Assembly: GCA_032622095.1 (NCBI GenBank)
Contig: CP136063.1
Coordinates: 177,733,956-177,797,955 of the forward strand
Direction of reading: 5' to 3'
Length of the DNA stretch: 64,000 bases
Origin: Siphonodentalium dalli
Taxonomy: Eukaryota > Mollusca > Scaphopoda > Gadilida > Siphonodentaliidae
In this document: piece after piece, positions 41,118 to 54,148 of the stretch
How the letters are laid out: each line of letters begins with the position of its first letter
Position numbering within the stretch: the first letter of the stretch is position 1
The notes under the pieces: model-generated
What the model saw: only the letters and a program-made list of their open reading frames with translations
The model's database searches: none
What the model was told of the DNA's origin: nothing
Position numbers and translations under genes: made by a program

Positions 41118-41433
41118 AGCGTGTATCATTAGCTATAATATACCATTGTTAGTTTGTGACCAGAGCGTGTACTCGTGGTGTCATATGCACAATTGTAGTG
41201 CGCCCGTTCAGTGGGGTATTTTATATGTATAGCTATATCAATTATATAGCATTGTTACTGGAAACTACCGTTTCGGTATAGTTTATTCAATTAGTCAATC
41301 CTAACACCAAGGCTGGCGCAAATCCGATGATAAGCGGGTCCTTGAAATGTCATGTGTATATCTAACGTGTATCGTTAGCTATAAGAATAATACAGCATTA
41401 TTAGTTTATGACCAGAGCGTATACTCGTGGTGG
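41118..41433 (+). repeat. Short direct repeat flanking a 250-bp interval
   Basis: GTGTATC(A/G)TTAGCTATAA...TAGTTT(G/A)TGACCAGAGCG occurs at 41118-41180 and 41366-41433. The second copy ends immediately before the 125-bp perfect repeat. No gene was seen in 40090-41117 or 41565-42711. Confidence 0.7.
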
Positions 41434-41439
41434 TGCGCT

Positions 41440-41564
41440 TGCTTGTTACTGTTCATGGGAATATCGGATGAATTTTTATCTTTAGAAGGATTTGATGTTA
41501 AACCTTAACGGGACACAAGAAAATCATATATATGTAAATAATCACATATAACGTAAATGTGGAT
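41440..41564 (+). repeat. 125-bp perfect direct repeat, copy 2
   Basis: Second copy of 39616-39740; the distance between copies is 1.8 kb. The interval carries no retroviral-type coding frame, primer-binding site or polypurine tract that I can recognise. Confidence 0.9.
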
Positions 41565-42711
41565 GTTTAGCCTGCCCGTGTAATACGAGTCTCAGCTGTC
41601 TGGCCATCGACGCAGTCCTGTCTGGAATTTTGCGTGCCGGTGTAGATTGTGATATCATGATGTACGTCTTGATGTCATGACGCCTTTACTGGTTTTCTAA
41701 GAAGCAATCTTAAAAGGACGCTGCAATCTTTCAATCGGAACTTATAGGTTACCGTTTGTCGGCCTTGAACTTTGAAAATATTTCTTCAATCTTTTAGGTG
41801 GAAATACCGTTAGAAAATGGAAGATAAATCTAAAAGGCCAGTAAGGCCCCTAGAATCTTCTTTCGGGGCAAATATTTTTTTTCATGCAATTTCAGTTTTT
41901 GTTAACAAGAGCTTTGGTTTAATTTACATTCAAATTTTATAATATCTTTGGCTTTAGGAGCATGATGTTCCTACGTATGATGAAGTATAGCTGACATTTG
42001 CCGGAACAAAGTTTTTATTTTTGCCCTGGAGCATTTTGCCCAATTACACATTTCGAGGTGGTATTAATCAATACAAAATGGCGGCCGTTGCCAACAATAC
42101 TTTTTTGACTCGACTGACCCTTAAGTTATGAATAAATTATTCTATTTTAGGTAAGTTCAATCTATTTTTAGAGTGGGCTGAAAAAGTCGATTAGTATATC
42201 TCATATCCGCATACGTATACCCTAGGTCGCTTCGCTTCTGCGGCTTTGAAACAAGTGGCATAACTCTGGTTAGAAAGTCGGGGTGGACGAAATTTTCTGT
42301 TTACAGCTATCGCACACAACAGTTAACTGACAAACCAAAAATTGTTAATCCATCAATAAACGGCTATGTTATATAGGTTTGTTGCCAACCTTCTGCCAAC
42401 CATCCCTCTCGACTTAAAACATGTTCCGTATTGTAGTGAGAGAGATTGGAAGATGTGGATGTTTGTGAGACAATGAGGAAAATTATTGAGTGTTAGGTGA
42501 TAAAAATGTATATCTGATAGTCTATTTACTATTAGTAATTTTGACTGAATAACTTCAATATATTAATATTCCAATTGTTTAAGATAGATACCTGATATTG
42601 TATTATTTGGGGCTCTGCACATTTTAATATATTTCTTTGTCCATTTATATTAAAGTGACACCTGCTATTATTTTGTTGATCGGTGGTTCTTCCTTGGGCA
42701 TTGATTAAATG

Positions 42712-43153
42712 TACTTAATCCAATTCGATGGTCCCCATATCATCAGATTCCAATAACAACAACATTTTTTAAAATGCTGCTTCAGTTATCAGAATTGAGT
42801 AATTGCCCAAAAATAAAGCTAACCACAGTCAACTCTAGCATAAAATTTCCCAAAACCTGTTATTTATCAACATTTTGTTCAACGAAATTTTGCCAGTTTG
42901 TCAAATATATAAACAAAAAAGCCACTTGATTTTAGAGTTATCCATATTCATCCGCAATTTGCCCGAGGCCATCTTCTCGTCAACTGTTTACTGGGCCACT
43001 TAAAATTATCGGTGGTGAAAAATAATAGATTTCAAAAATAGATATTTGATCACTCTGAGCTTTGATGGGTGGGTTCCTCGACTCGAATCAAATATTTTTT
43101 ACCCCAGAAGCCAATGAAAAAGTAATTTGCGAGCGTTAATTTGGATTATGCAT
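42712..43153 (+). repeat. Dispersed repeat shared with 59265-59690
   Basis: The same orientation and order of blocks occur in both: ATCAGATTCCAA, CCCAAAAATAA, CTGTTATTTATCAACAT, GGGCCACTTA, AATAATAGATTTCAAAA, GAGCTTTGAT and TTCCTCGACTCGAAT. This copy ends about 40 bp before CMC1 exon 2. Confidence 0.8.
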
Positions 43154-43191
43154 CTTTAACAATGCCACTGTGATTTACCTTTTTGTTCTAG

Positions 43192-43296
43192 GTGATCCTG
43201 ATGGGACATCACTGAGGAAAGTGGAGAAAGATGTTATTATCCCAAAAAAGATGAAAGAAAAGGCTATGGCGAACCATTGTGCAGAGTTTGTCAAAG
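43192..43296 (+). CDS. CMC1: CMC1 exon 2
   Basis: The acceptor TTTTGTTCTAG precedes it and the donor is AAAG|GTATCA. It encodes DPDGTSLRKVEKDVIIPKKM and continues to HCAEFVK. This aligns with the conserved VEKDVLIPK region of CMC1. It carries the first Cys of the first CX9C pair; the partner Cys is in exon 3. Confidence 0.9.
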
Positions 43297-43359
43297 GTAT
43301 CATTGGTACTTTGATGCATCCATGTTGTTATTGTTTAACCTTTTCATGACGGGAGCCAC

Positions 43360-43585
43360 GCTGGTGCAGCATTAAAGACCCTGTGCCAGTGTATTCTCTT
43401 ATATATGCGAGTCCCCAATAGGGAGCCTTGCATATACCGGTATAAGAGAATGCACTGGCTTACGAGGTCAATGTAAATATTGTTAGGCCAATGTGTTCTC
43501 TTATATATGCGAGGCTCCCTATGGGAGACGGCTCCCTATGGGAGACTTGCATGTATAAGAGAATGCATTGGCACAGGTTTTCGCA
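43360..43585. repeat. Two adjacent small fold-back MITEs
   Basis: GCCAGTGTATTCTCTTATAT pairs with TATAAGAGAATGCACTGGC, and GCCAATGTGTTCTCTTATAT pairs with TATAAGAGAATGCATTGGC. They sit side by side just downstream of exon 2. A remnant with the same words lies at 52335-52375. Confidence 0.8.
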
Positions 43586-44039
43586 AAATTTCACAAAGCT
43601 CCAGTCATGGAAGTTTTAATTCACTCCTGCAGATACGAGAGAATTTGAATTCTGCTTCTAATTCATTTGAGATGTCAAATATTTCAACTTATTTGATGAA
43701 TATTAAATTTTGGTTGTGTAGCAACTTGTTTTGATGATGGATATTATTCGATATTGCGATGTGAGCATGATAATTTCCAAGAAATCTGATTCAAGTTTGG
43801 TTTTCGCAAATGGTTGTTTTCAGTCATATATTTATGATATATTATTCTGGTCTTGGGATGATAATAGAAAATAAGAAAAATATATACTTTACATATGTGC
43901 ATGCAAATAGTGTGTATGTCTGTGAGGACCACAGAGGGTGAATTTAGTGATGATACCCTGCAGAGTGGACCAGCATCACAAAATTTACCCTATATGGCCT
44001 ACATAGCCTTAGTATCGTGGTTCTCATATTATGGTTATA

Positions 44040-44310
44040 TATTATGTTAGTACGCCATACAAGAGGGCATAATTACGCTGTATTACGGCGAAAATACGTT
44101 GCACTGAGACGTATTTACGCCGTATTACAGAGAATATACGCCACATTATAGGGCGTAAGTACGTTGTGGTGGACTTAATTGCGGTGTATAATATACGACA
44201 TGTATACGCCGCATATAATATACGGCATATATTATACGGCATATATTATATACCGTATTATATGCGGCGTATACATGCCGTATTACATGTGTATAGAGCG
44301 TAAGAACACC
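44040..44310. repeat. Degenerate TATTATACGGCGTATA satellite-like tract
   Basis: Repeated words such as ACGCCGTATTA, TATAATATACGGCATA and TATGCGGCGTATA alternate between strands over 270 bp, giving many overlapping hairpins. Confidence 0.7.
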
Positions 44311-44960
44311 GTACTATGGTGTAATTGGACCAATTTTGACCAAATAAACGGCGCAGTAGGCTGGCCCACGGCAAATTATACAATAAAAACCGAAAATCGC
44401 ACCCCTCTCGCCCGTACGGTTGCCACATGAGGTGGCAAAAAGGGCACCCATTGCCGTTCCGACATTTTTGGACCGATTGTCATCCAAATAAACGGTGCGG
44501 TAGGGTAGCCCACCTCAAGTTATGCTAGAAAAACCGAAAATCGCACCCCTCAATCCTGTGCGGTTGACACAGGAGCTGGCAAAAGGACACCTATTGACGT
44601 TTCGGTATTTATGGACCGATTTTGACCAAATAAACGGTACAGTAGGATGGCACACCCCAAGATATACTATGGAAACCGAAAACCGCACCCCTCTACCCCG
44701 TGTGGTTGCCACAGGAGGTGGCAAAAATGGCACACATTGTCATTTCGGTGTTTTATGGACCTATTTCGATAACATAAACGTCACGGTAGGGTGGCCCACC
44801 ACAAGATATACTATACAAACTGAAAACCGCACCCCTCTAGCCAATGTGGTTGCCACAGGAGGTGGCAAAAAGGACACACATGGCTGTTTCAGTATTTATG
44901 GACCGATTTTGACCAAATAAACCATGCGATAGGGTGGCCCACCCCAAGTTATACTATAAC
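44310..44960 (+). repeat. ~150-bp tandem repeat (CACCCCTC...GTGGTTGCCACAGGAGG)
   Basis: About four to five units containing AACCGAAAACCGCACCCCTC, GGTTGCCACAGGAGGTGGCA and GACCAAATAAACGG. The same family in opposite orientation fills 46900-47430 and begins again at 52550-52610. Long plus-strand frames through it are repeat-derived, not genes. Confidence 0.8.
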
Positions 44961-46079
44961 GAGAGGCCGATCACGATCGGCAGATGTTTAAGTTTTAACC
45001 CATACCTTGGCGATAGCGATTAGCTATTTTTATAAATTTTATAAATCCTTACACCAACCTTTTCATGAGTGCAAAAGTTTCAACAATTCACACTTAATAT
45101 AGTGATCGTGTGAAAAATATTTAGTTATCACTTTGTGTCAACAGGATTGGTGTAGGATGTTAATATTTTTAAGCAAATAAACCAAATGACCCTCACTATG
45201 CAGGTTAGGGGTGTGTTCCCGTCAACCATGCCAAGAACTACATGTATAACATAATCAATGGAAATATTTGAGTTATCAAATCGGATAGAATGGGGTTAAT
45301 CTTACCCAAACTAATGAACTGATAAACACAAAATAGTCTATAAAAAGCATGTCATTGGATTTAGAAACCCATACAATAAGTCGGTCTCAAAAATACCAGC
45401 ACCATTAATATTACCCTGGAACCCAAATGCAATTGAGGGAATTTCAAAATAAGACATTTCCTCTAATGATGTATATTCAATTGGTGATTTATTGAAACCC
45501 TTACTGAACCTGGATCAAAGTGAAAGGGATAATATTATATCTGTTTATCGCATAATATGTGTCTATGGAATGGTTTAATTTTAATCCCAAATCCATGCAA
45601 ATCAAAAGTGGATCACCCATCAACCTGGACATAATATAGGAAAATGATCAAATGAAAAGAATCAAAACCATATGATGTGTGGAGAGGGTTAATCATTTTC
45701 AATGACATCATATCATGGAACTAAGGAATGTGTGGATTAATTTTTGTCTAAGATAAGACAACAGTATCTGTAAACAACAATGTCTGTAAAACATCCCTAC
45801 AAAGTAACAATGGACTGTTCCAATTTAATATTTTAGAATAGGTGTCCTATAGTGTGTACATTAACTAATGTAATGAACCTGTTTCAACAAAGGGGTTAAC
45901 TTAATATTGCACAGAAAACAGAACTCCACCAGATAGCCATCAATCAATTTGACATTATTATAAACAAATTTGCAGCCAGTGGTACCACTATCAGGCTTTA
46001 TAGCATGCCATATCTAATGTCCATAGGGATAATTAACTCATTTCAATAACATACATGGTCTGTGAGATATCGTCTCTTC
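44961..46079. other. CMC1 intron 2 interval, no gene recognised
   Basis: The start (GAGAGGCCGATCACGATCGG) is inverted relative to about 52515-52550, so 44960-52550 is framed by inverted sequence. The rest is AT-rich without clear structure. Confidence 0.45.
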
Positions 46080-48000
46080 AAATTCCCAGCAGTAATTACT
46101 TGAATTATAAAGGGTCATAACTCTGTTAAAATATATCGGATCAAACCCATATTCGAACTCGATCTGTATTTAGGGGTGATAAATTCATATACCAAATTTG
46201 GTGTTGATCAGATGAAAAATGTTTTGAGTCATAGCAGCTTGGGTGAATTCTAAGTAAACATAAGAGTGAAATGGTTAATTAAACAATACCAAAAACCATA
46301 CAGATGGAGAACGTGCTAAGAAAAACCTAGGTAAGAAATATGAGGCAGATCAGAAGAAATATGTTCAACTTATTGCATTGGATAGCATGTGTGTATAGGG
46401 TTAATTATTTTCTAAACCGATCAACCAATCAATACCAAAAACTATACAGATGAGGGGTGTGTCATCATAAACCAAAATATAAAATATGAACACAATCGGA
46501 CAAAAAATACTTCGGTTATAGCATCGGATTTAAAAAAAAATAAAAAAAAATTATTTTCGAAAAAAGGGTCATAACTCCTTTAAAATAAATCTGATCAAAC
46601 CCATATTCGAACTCGATCTGTATTTTGGGCTCTGAAACTCGCATACCAAATTTGGTTCCGATCAGATAAAAATTGTTTGAGTTATGACAGCATGCGTGAA
46701 TTCGAAGTCGAAAAAGGGCCATAACTCTGTAAAAAAAACTCGGATCAATCCCGTATCCGAACTCGAATTTAGTTCCGATCGGATAGAAAATATTTGAGTT
46801 ATCGCACCATGCGTAAAGTGTCTACGGACAGACATACGGACGCACGACGAGTGGTCAATCCGGACGTTGACATTATGTTTACCATACTATGGTATGGGTA
46901 AACATAAAAATCAAAAACCGCAGCCTTCTAGCCCGTGTGGTTCCCACACGAGGTGGCATAAAGAACACCCATTGCCGTTTCAGTATTTAGGGCAACAGCA
47001 GGGACTAGAAGGGTGCGGTTTTCGGTTTTTCTAACATAACATAGGGTGGGCCACCCTACCACACCGATAATTTGGGCTCAATCGGTCCATAAATACCAAA
47101 CGGCGATGGATGCCATTTTTGCCACCTCTGGTGGTAACCACACGGGCTATAGAGATGCGGTTATCGTAGTGTAGTATGGGGTGGGTCACCCCAATGCACC
47201 GTTTATTTGGTCAAAACTCGGCCCACATATACCGAAATTCAATGGGTGCCATTTTTGCCACCTCCTGTGGCAACCGCGCGGTCTAGAGTGTGCAGTTTTT
47301 GAGCCACCCTATTGCACCGTTTATTTGGTAAAAATCGGTCCATTGATACCGAAACGGCAATGGGTGCCCTTTTTGCCACCTCTGTGGCAACCGCGCGGGC
47401 TATATATTGGTTCGGTTTTCGGTTTTTATGTTTACCCATACCGTAGTATGGTAAACATAGTGTCATTGTCCGGATTGACCACTCGTCGTTAGTCCGTCCG
47501 TCCGTCTGTCTGTCTGTAGACACTTTACGCATGGTGCGATAACTGAAATATTTTCTATCTGATCAGAAAAAAATTTTGTATGTGAGTTTCTCGGCCCAAA
47601 ATACAGATCGAGTTCGAATATGGATTTGATCGGAGTTTTATTTACAGAGTTATGGCCCTTTTTCGACCTAGAATTCACAAATTCTATGATAACTAAAAAA
47701 AAAATGATCTGATCAGAACTGATCAGAACCAAATTTGGTATGTCAGTTTCTCCACCTAACATACAGTTCGAGATCGAATATGGGTTTGATCAGATTATTT
47801 TTAATGGAGTTATGGCCCTTTGACATAGAATTCATGCATGCTTCAATAAATCTACTAGTTTTCATCTGATAGGAACCAAATTTGGTATGTGTGTTTGTCA
47901 ACTAAAAATACAGATCGAGTTTGAATATGGGTCAGATCCTGTTTTTTATACCAGAGTTATGGCCCCGTTTTAACTTAGAATTGAACAGATTTGAGATTTG
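46080..48000. repeat. Large symmetric repeat complex with inner 590-bp inverted-end element
   Basis: The outer arms consist of ~130-bp units containing GAGTTATGGCCCTTTTTCG, ATATTCGAACTCGATCTGTA and AAATTTGGTATG. They read in one orientation left of 46860 and the other right of 47470. Between them, about 46870-47460 has ends of the type TGTTTACCATACTATGGTAT / ATACCGTAGTATGGTAAACA and is filled with the 150-bp repeat family. The flanks CGACGAGTGGTCAATCCGGA and TCCGGATTGACCACTCGTCG are also inverted copies. Confidence 0.75.
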
Positions 48001-48412
48001 CTGACAATATATAACCAGAAGCAGCTTATAATTAACTGTGGTATCTGTGAGAAAGAGACTAGAGTTAAACTCTATTATTGATAATGAAATCTGATACTCA
48101 CTGCTGCTAGCCATCTGTTGTTTATTGCATTTCCATAGTGTGTGGACCCTGTTGGCTCAGGACTCCCAGGCAGCTCTCTGTCAGATTTAGCCTATCAATG
48201 CATTGTTCAAGTGACACACAGTCCCCTAATTTTATAGAGTTAAATTGTTAACTCTGGTCATCAATTTTATGCTTTTGTATATTTTTCATGTAGTCATTCT
48301 CCTATTATATCCCATTCACTTGTACAGAATGGACTTTTGTAGTTAAAATGAACCCTTCTCAACATTCCTGATACTTAATAGAAATACCTTTCATCTGATA
48401 TATCTCATTTTA

Positions 48413-51310
48413 TTAGCTCAACTTACTTTTGTAAGTTTGAGCTATTGCCATGGTTTGGCGTCCGTCATCCGTGTGTCCGTGTGTGCGTGTGTCCGTCAAC
48501 AATTTCCTTTGGCGCGGGCTACAGGTTGTACCTTTGGTCTGATCTTCATGAAATTTGTCATGAATGTTGACATTGACATGTAGATGGGAACGAGTCATTT
48601 TGGGGTCATTCGGCCAAAAAACATGGCCACTGGCAGCCATCTTGGATTTCAAGATTCAATCCATTGGCGCGGCCTACAGGTCGTACTGTTCATCTGATCA
48701 TCATGAAATTTGTCACTGATGTTAATAATCACATGTAGATGGGAACGAGTGATTTTGGGGTTGTTCGGCCAAAAAACATGGCTGCCAGCAGCCATCTTGG
48801 ATTTGACTCTTTGCATGACTAAATCCTTTGGCACGGGCTACAGGTCGTTGTTTTGGTCGGAAGTTAATGAAATTTGTCATGGATGTTAACACTGTCATGT
48901 AGATGGGAACGAGTGATTTTGGAGTTGTTCGGCCAAAAAACATGGCCGCCAGCAGCCATCTTGGATTTTACTCTTTGCATGACTAAATCCTTTGGCGCGG
49001 GCTACAGGTTGTACCTTTGGTCTAATCTTTATGAAATTTCTCATGAATGTTGACATTGACATGTAGATGGGAACGAATCATTGTGGGGTCATTCGGCCAA
49101 AAAACATGGCCGCTGGCGGCCATCTTAGATTTCAAAATTCAATCCATTGGCGCGGGCTACAGGTCGTACTGTTCGTCTGATCATCATGAAATTTGTAATG
49201 GATGTTAATATTGACATGTAGATGGGAACGAGTCATTTTGGGGTTGTTCGGCCAATAAACATGGCCGCCAGCAGCCATCTTGGATTTTACTCTTTGCATG
49301 ACTAAATCCTTTGGCGCGGGCTACAGGTCGTAGCTTCGATCGGAACATCATGAAATTTGTCATGGATGTTAACAATGACATGTAGATGGGAACGAGTGAT
49401 TTTGGGGTCGTTCGGCCGAAAAACATGGCCGCCAGCAGCCATCTTGGATTTTACTCTTTGCATGACTAAATCCTTTGGCCCGGGCTACAGGTCGTACCTT
49501 TGGTCTGATCTTTATGAAATTTGTCATGAATGTTGACATTGACATGTAGATGGGAACGAGTCATTTTGGGGTCATTCGGCCAAAAAACATGGCCGCTGGC
49601 AGCCATCTTGGATTTCAAGATTCAATCCATTGGCGCGGGCTACAGATCGTACTGTTCGCCTGATCATCATGAAATTTGTCATTGATGTTAATAATGACAT
49701 GTAGATGGGAACGAGTTATTTTGGGGTCGTTCGGCCAAAAAACATGGCCGCCAGCAGCCATCTTGGATTTTACTCTTTGCATGACTAAATCCTTCGGCGC
49801 GGGCTACAGGTTGTACCTTTGGTCTAATCTTTATGAAATTTGTCATGAAAGTTGACATTGACATGTAGATGGGAACGAATCATTGTGGGGTCATTCGGCC
49901 AAAAAACATGGCCGCTGGCGGCCATCTTAGATTTCAAAATTCAATCCATTGGCGCGGGCTACAGGTCGTACTGTTCGTCTGATCATCATGAAATTTGTCA
50001 TGGATGTTAATATTGACAAGTAGATGGGAACGAGTCATTTTGGGGTCGTTCGGTCAATAAACATGGCCGCCAGCAGCCATCTTGGATTTTACTCTTTGCA
50101 TGACTAAATCCTTTGGCGCGGGCTACAGGTCGTAGCTTTGATCGGAACATCATGAAATTTGTAATGGATGTTAACAATGACATGTAGATGGGAACGAGTG
50201 ATTTTGGGGTCGTTCGGCTGAAAAACATGGCCGCCAGCAGCCATCTTGGATTTTACTATTTGCTTGACTAAATCCTTTGGCGCAGGCTACAGGTCGTACC
50301 TTTGGTCTGATCTTTATGAAATTTGTCATGAATGTTGACATTGACATGTAGATGGAAACGAGTCATTTTGGGGTCATTCGGCCAAAAAACATGGCCGCTG
50401 GCAGCCATCTTGGATTTTAAGATTCAATCCATTGTCGCAGGCTACAGGTCGTACTGTTCGTCTGATCATCATGAAATTTGTCATTGATCTTAATAATGAC
50501 ATGTAGATGGGAACGAGTGATTTTGGGGTCGTTCGGCCAAAAAACATAGCCGCCAGCAGCCATCTTGGATTTTACTCTTTGCATGACTAAATCCTTTGGT
50601 GCGGGCTACAGGTCGTAGCTTTGGTCAGATGGTCATGAAATTTGTCATGAATTATAACAATGACATGTAGATGGGAACGAGTCGTTTTGGGGTCATTCGG
50701 TCAAAAAACATGGCCACCAGCAGCCATCTTGGATTTTACTCTTTGCATGACTAAATCCTTTGGCACAGGCTACAGGTTGTACCTTTGGTCTAATCTTTAT
50801 GAAATTTGTCATGAATGTCAAGATTCAATCCATTGGCGCAGGCTACAGGTCGTACTGTTCGTCTGATCATCATGAAATTTGTCATTGATGTTAATAAAAA
50901 CATGGCCGCCAGCAGCCATCTTGGATTTTACTCTTTGCATGACTAAATCCTTTGGCACGGGCTACAGGTTGTACCTTTGGTCTAATCTTTATGAAATTTG
51001 TCATGAATGTTGACATTGACATGTAGATGGGAACGAATCATTGTGGGGTCATTCGGCCAAAAAACATGGCTGCCAGCGGCCATCTTGGATTTCAAAATTC
51101 AATCCATTGGCGCGGTCTACAGGTCGTACTGTTCGTCTGATCATCATGAAATTTGTAGGTCGTAGCTTTGGTCAGATCTTCATAAAATTTGTCATGGATG
51201 TTAACAATTATATGTAGATGGGAACGAGTCCTTTTGGGGTCAATTGGCCAAAAAAAATGGCCACCAGCAGCCATATTGTATTTTACTCTTTGCATCACTA
51301 AATCCTTTGG
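48413..51310 (+). repeat. Tandem array, ~160-bp units, roughly 16-18 copies
   Basis: Each unit carries GGCGCGGGCTACAGGT, ATGAAATTTGTCAT, GACATGTAGATGGGAACGAG, TTCGGCCAAAAAACATGG and CAGCCATCTTGGATTT. Units alternate between forms ending in TTCAAGATTCAATCC and TACTCTTTGCATGACTAAAT, giving a higher-order period near 320 bp. Two units near 50.8-50.9 kb and 51.1 kb are fused by deletions. Minus-strand frames of ~73 codons recur with the unit and are not genes. Confidence 0.9.
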
Positions 51311-51399
51311 CGCAGGTTAGACATTTCAATTAGCACCTTTCCTATCCCTCCATTTACTGTCAACCATTAAATTATTCCCCTACCTAAGTTGAGCTACAG

Positions 51400-51720
51400 T
51401 GTCATTGACACTTTCATTGAGATGTATGTAAATTTGGTATGTCAGTACATATGCGATAACTCAAACATTTTCTTTCCGATCGGAACCAAATATTGTATAT
51501 GGGTTTCATCGACTTTGAATTTGGGTTTGATCCAAGATTTTGTTACAGAGTTATGGCCCTTTTTCCACTTAGAATTAACACATTCTGCCATAACTCAAAC
51601 ATTTTTATCTGATTGGAACCAAATTTGGTATGTGAGTTTCACAGCCCAAAATACTGAGCGAGTTCGAATATGGGTTTGATCCGATTTATTTTGAAGGAGT
51701 TATGACCCTTTTTCGTAAGA
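51400..51720 (+). repeat. Further copies of the GAGTTATGGCCC repeat
   Basis: Two units with the words of 46080-48000 (GATTGGAACCAAATTTGGTA, AGTTCGAATATGGGTTTGAT). They are followed by an A/T-rich tract to about 51910, then by unremarkable intron sequence to 52860. Confidence 0.75.
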
Positions 51721-52869
51721 AAAAAATTGAAGAAAAAAAAATATATTTTTAACTTTTATAATAATAATAAAAAAAAGGTCATTGACTCTTTCATTTGTTT
51801 TCATTTAGATATTGATGATTATGATACAAGTTGAGAAAAAGGTTCCCAATGTGTCCCTTTAATTTTTTTAAATAATTTAAAAAAAAAAAAATTTAAGTTA
51901 AAAAAATTTGAAAAACTAACATCATTATATTTCTGCCAAGGGTACCCCGAATCACCACACTAAATTTGTTTAAATCTGTCCAAAATCTTGTGTTATGTAC
52001 TGGTTAATCTGTTTGGAGCAACATTAAATCCAATTCACCAATTCCATCCCATGCCTTTGGAGTATTATTTTCTGATGTCTCTATCTTCAGATGGTCTGAG
52101 GTCATTATAATTGTTATTGGTTTAATAGAGAGGTCAGTGTTCAACATAAACAATTCCTGTGACTTGTTGACAGCTCTGCTATATGATTGATATTAATGGG
52201 TCTACAGTGAGGTGGCTTATCTGTATACTATATTGTTGGTAGAATTTGACACATTATTATTGTAAACTTAACATAAGTATTCCATGTCCAGGTCACACCT
52301 TTCACATTTAACCCAAGGCTGTGGTGGCTTAGCATTACAGATCCTGTACCAGTGCATTCTCTTTTATAAATGCCAGTGACCCATAAATTCCAATAGTTTT
52401 TGTTATGTACATGTACATTTGTCTATAATAGTACATAACAGTATACTCTATAATTCAACACCAAAACTCTCATTTATGATTCCAAGCATAGTAAATTTTT
52501 ATCGCCAAGGGATGGGTTAACATCTGCCGATCGTGATCCGCCTCTCGTTCTAACATAACTTGGTGTGATCCACCCTACCGCACCGTTTATTTGGTCAAGT
52601 TTGCCATGTTTCCGAATAAGGAATAAGTAACTGGGAATGAGTAGCCAATGTCACGTTATAGTCCAATTTGTGATATTTGGGTCATTATTCTCGATTCTAA
52701 AGATCTTTCTGACTTCCCGGTGGACTGTATTTTCGCTCCTCGTAGTGTTTGAAATCGATGTCTTCATGATGCTATATATCTTTTGAATGAATGTGTGTCT
52801 TTGTTATTAAAATCAGCATTCCCTTCATCTGGGATGATTTCAGTCATGTAACGAGACAAACTTGTTTTT

Positions 52870-53620
52870 ATCCCCCGCCAAATTTAAAATTTGCGGGGGA
52901 TATAGTAATGGGTTCCGTCCGTCTGTCCGTCCCGAATTTGTAAGAGTCATAACTTGAACAAATGTAAACGGATTTAAAAGATTTGTGGTATATGAGTTAA
53001 CCTGAACATTACCTAGAATGAGTTCGCAAGCCAGGTCTGGCCAGATATTTTTACCGGAGTTATTGGACTTTGTTTATTATTTTTGTCGAATTTACCAAAT
53101 ATCAAATAGACGACGTCACGGGCTCATTTCCACAAATCTCAACGGATTTCAAAGATATTGGGTATATGAGTTCACCTGACCATTACCTAGAATGAATTCG
53201 CAAGCCAGGTCTGGCCGGATATTTTTACCGGAGTTATTGGACTTTGTTTATTATTTTTGTCGAATTTATCAAATAGCAAATAGACGACGTCACAGGGCTC
53301 ATTTCCACAAATGTCACCGGATTTCAAAGGATATTTTAAGCGGACTTATTGGACTTTGTTTATTTTTTTTGTGTGCAAATGGACGACGTCACAGGGCTCA
53401 TTTCCACAAATGTCAACGGATTTCAAAGATTTTTGGTATATGAGTTCACATGACCAGTATCTAGAACGAGTTCGCAAACCAGGTCCGGCCGGATATTTTC
53501 AGCAGAGTTATTGAACTTTGTTTATTTTTTTGTGTGCAAATGGACGACGTCACTGGGCTCATTTCCACAAATGTCAACGGATTTCAAAGATTTTTGGTAT
53601 ATGAGTTCACAATTGCGTAG
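52870..53620 (+). repeat. ~205-bp tandem repeat, about four copies
   Basis: A hairpin CCCCCGCCAAATTTAAAATT opens the block. Units follow sharing GGTATATGAGTTCACCTGAC, GAGTTCGCAAGCCAGGTC, GACGACGTCAC and GGGCTCATTTCCACAAATGT; the last units are shortened. CMC1 intron 2. Confidence 0.85.
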
Positions 53621-53821
53621 TTTCGATGTAAACACGAGGCGGAACGCGCACGCGGTCACCAGCATCGCTTTGTACTAACCACATCATAGCAAAACAGCAG
53701 GACCCACCAACATCATAGCATTTCTGCAGGACCACTTGACCAGGGGTGTTATTATGTGTCTAATTTCATATATTCTCAACCAGTATGAAGGATTCACGCC
53801 TCTCGATTATTTGTACTTCAG

Positions 53822-54148
53822 TTAAAGGGGTTACTAAATCCGGAAATTTATAGAACCATCTGCTTTTATACTCGACAGAATATATGCAAAAAATGAATGC
53901 AAAATACACTTGTGTGCTTTATGAACGATGCAACTAACATTGTAATTGTAATGAAAATGAATTTATTTCTCCAGCCATTTATTCATTTTCATTAAAATTA
54001 CCATGTTGTTTGAATTGTTCATAGAGCACACAAGTGTATTTTACACTAATCCATTGCTCAAATTCATTCATTTGTTGCATATATTCTGATGAGTATAAAA
54101 GGAGATGGTCCCATAAATGGCCTGATTTAGCGTACAGTACCCCTTTAA
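53822..54148. mobile_element. TTAA-flanked fold-back MITE
   Basis: TTAA at 53822-53825 and 54145-54148 frame ends AAGGGGTTACTAAATCCGG / CTGATTTAGCGTACAGTACCCCTT. The two halves are imperfect inverted copies throughout (AAATACACTTGTGTGCT against AGCACACAAGTGTATTTT). It ends 146 bp before CMC1 exon 3. Confidence 0.75.

Noticed and set aside
39616-41564. LTR retrotransposon
   Set aside because: Direct repeats are identical, but there is no gag/pol frame and no primer-binding site or polypurine tract visible between them.
43480-43734. 84-codon plus frame next to CMC1 exon 2
   Set aside because: Runs through the paired fold-back MITEs and has no homology or splice signals; not an extra exon.
44522-44920. 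132-codon plus-strand frame with internal similarity
   Set aside because: Its repeats are those of the 150-bp tandem family in which it lies.
48413-51298. Series of ~73-codon minus-strand frames that resemble each other
   Set aside because: One per unit of the tandem array; the resemblance follows from the DNA repeat.
48413-51310. CRISPR-like regular spacing
   Set aside because: Units are ~160 bp and conserved throughout, without unique spacers, in a eukaryotic intron.
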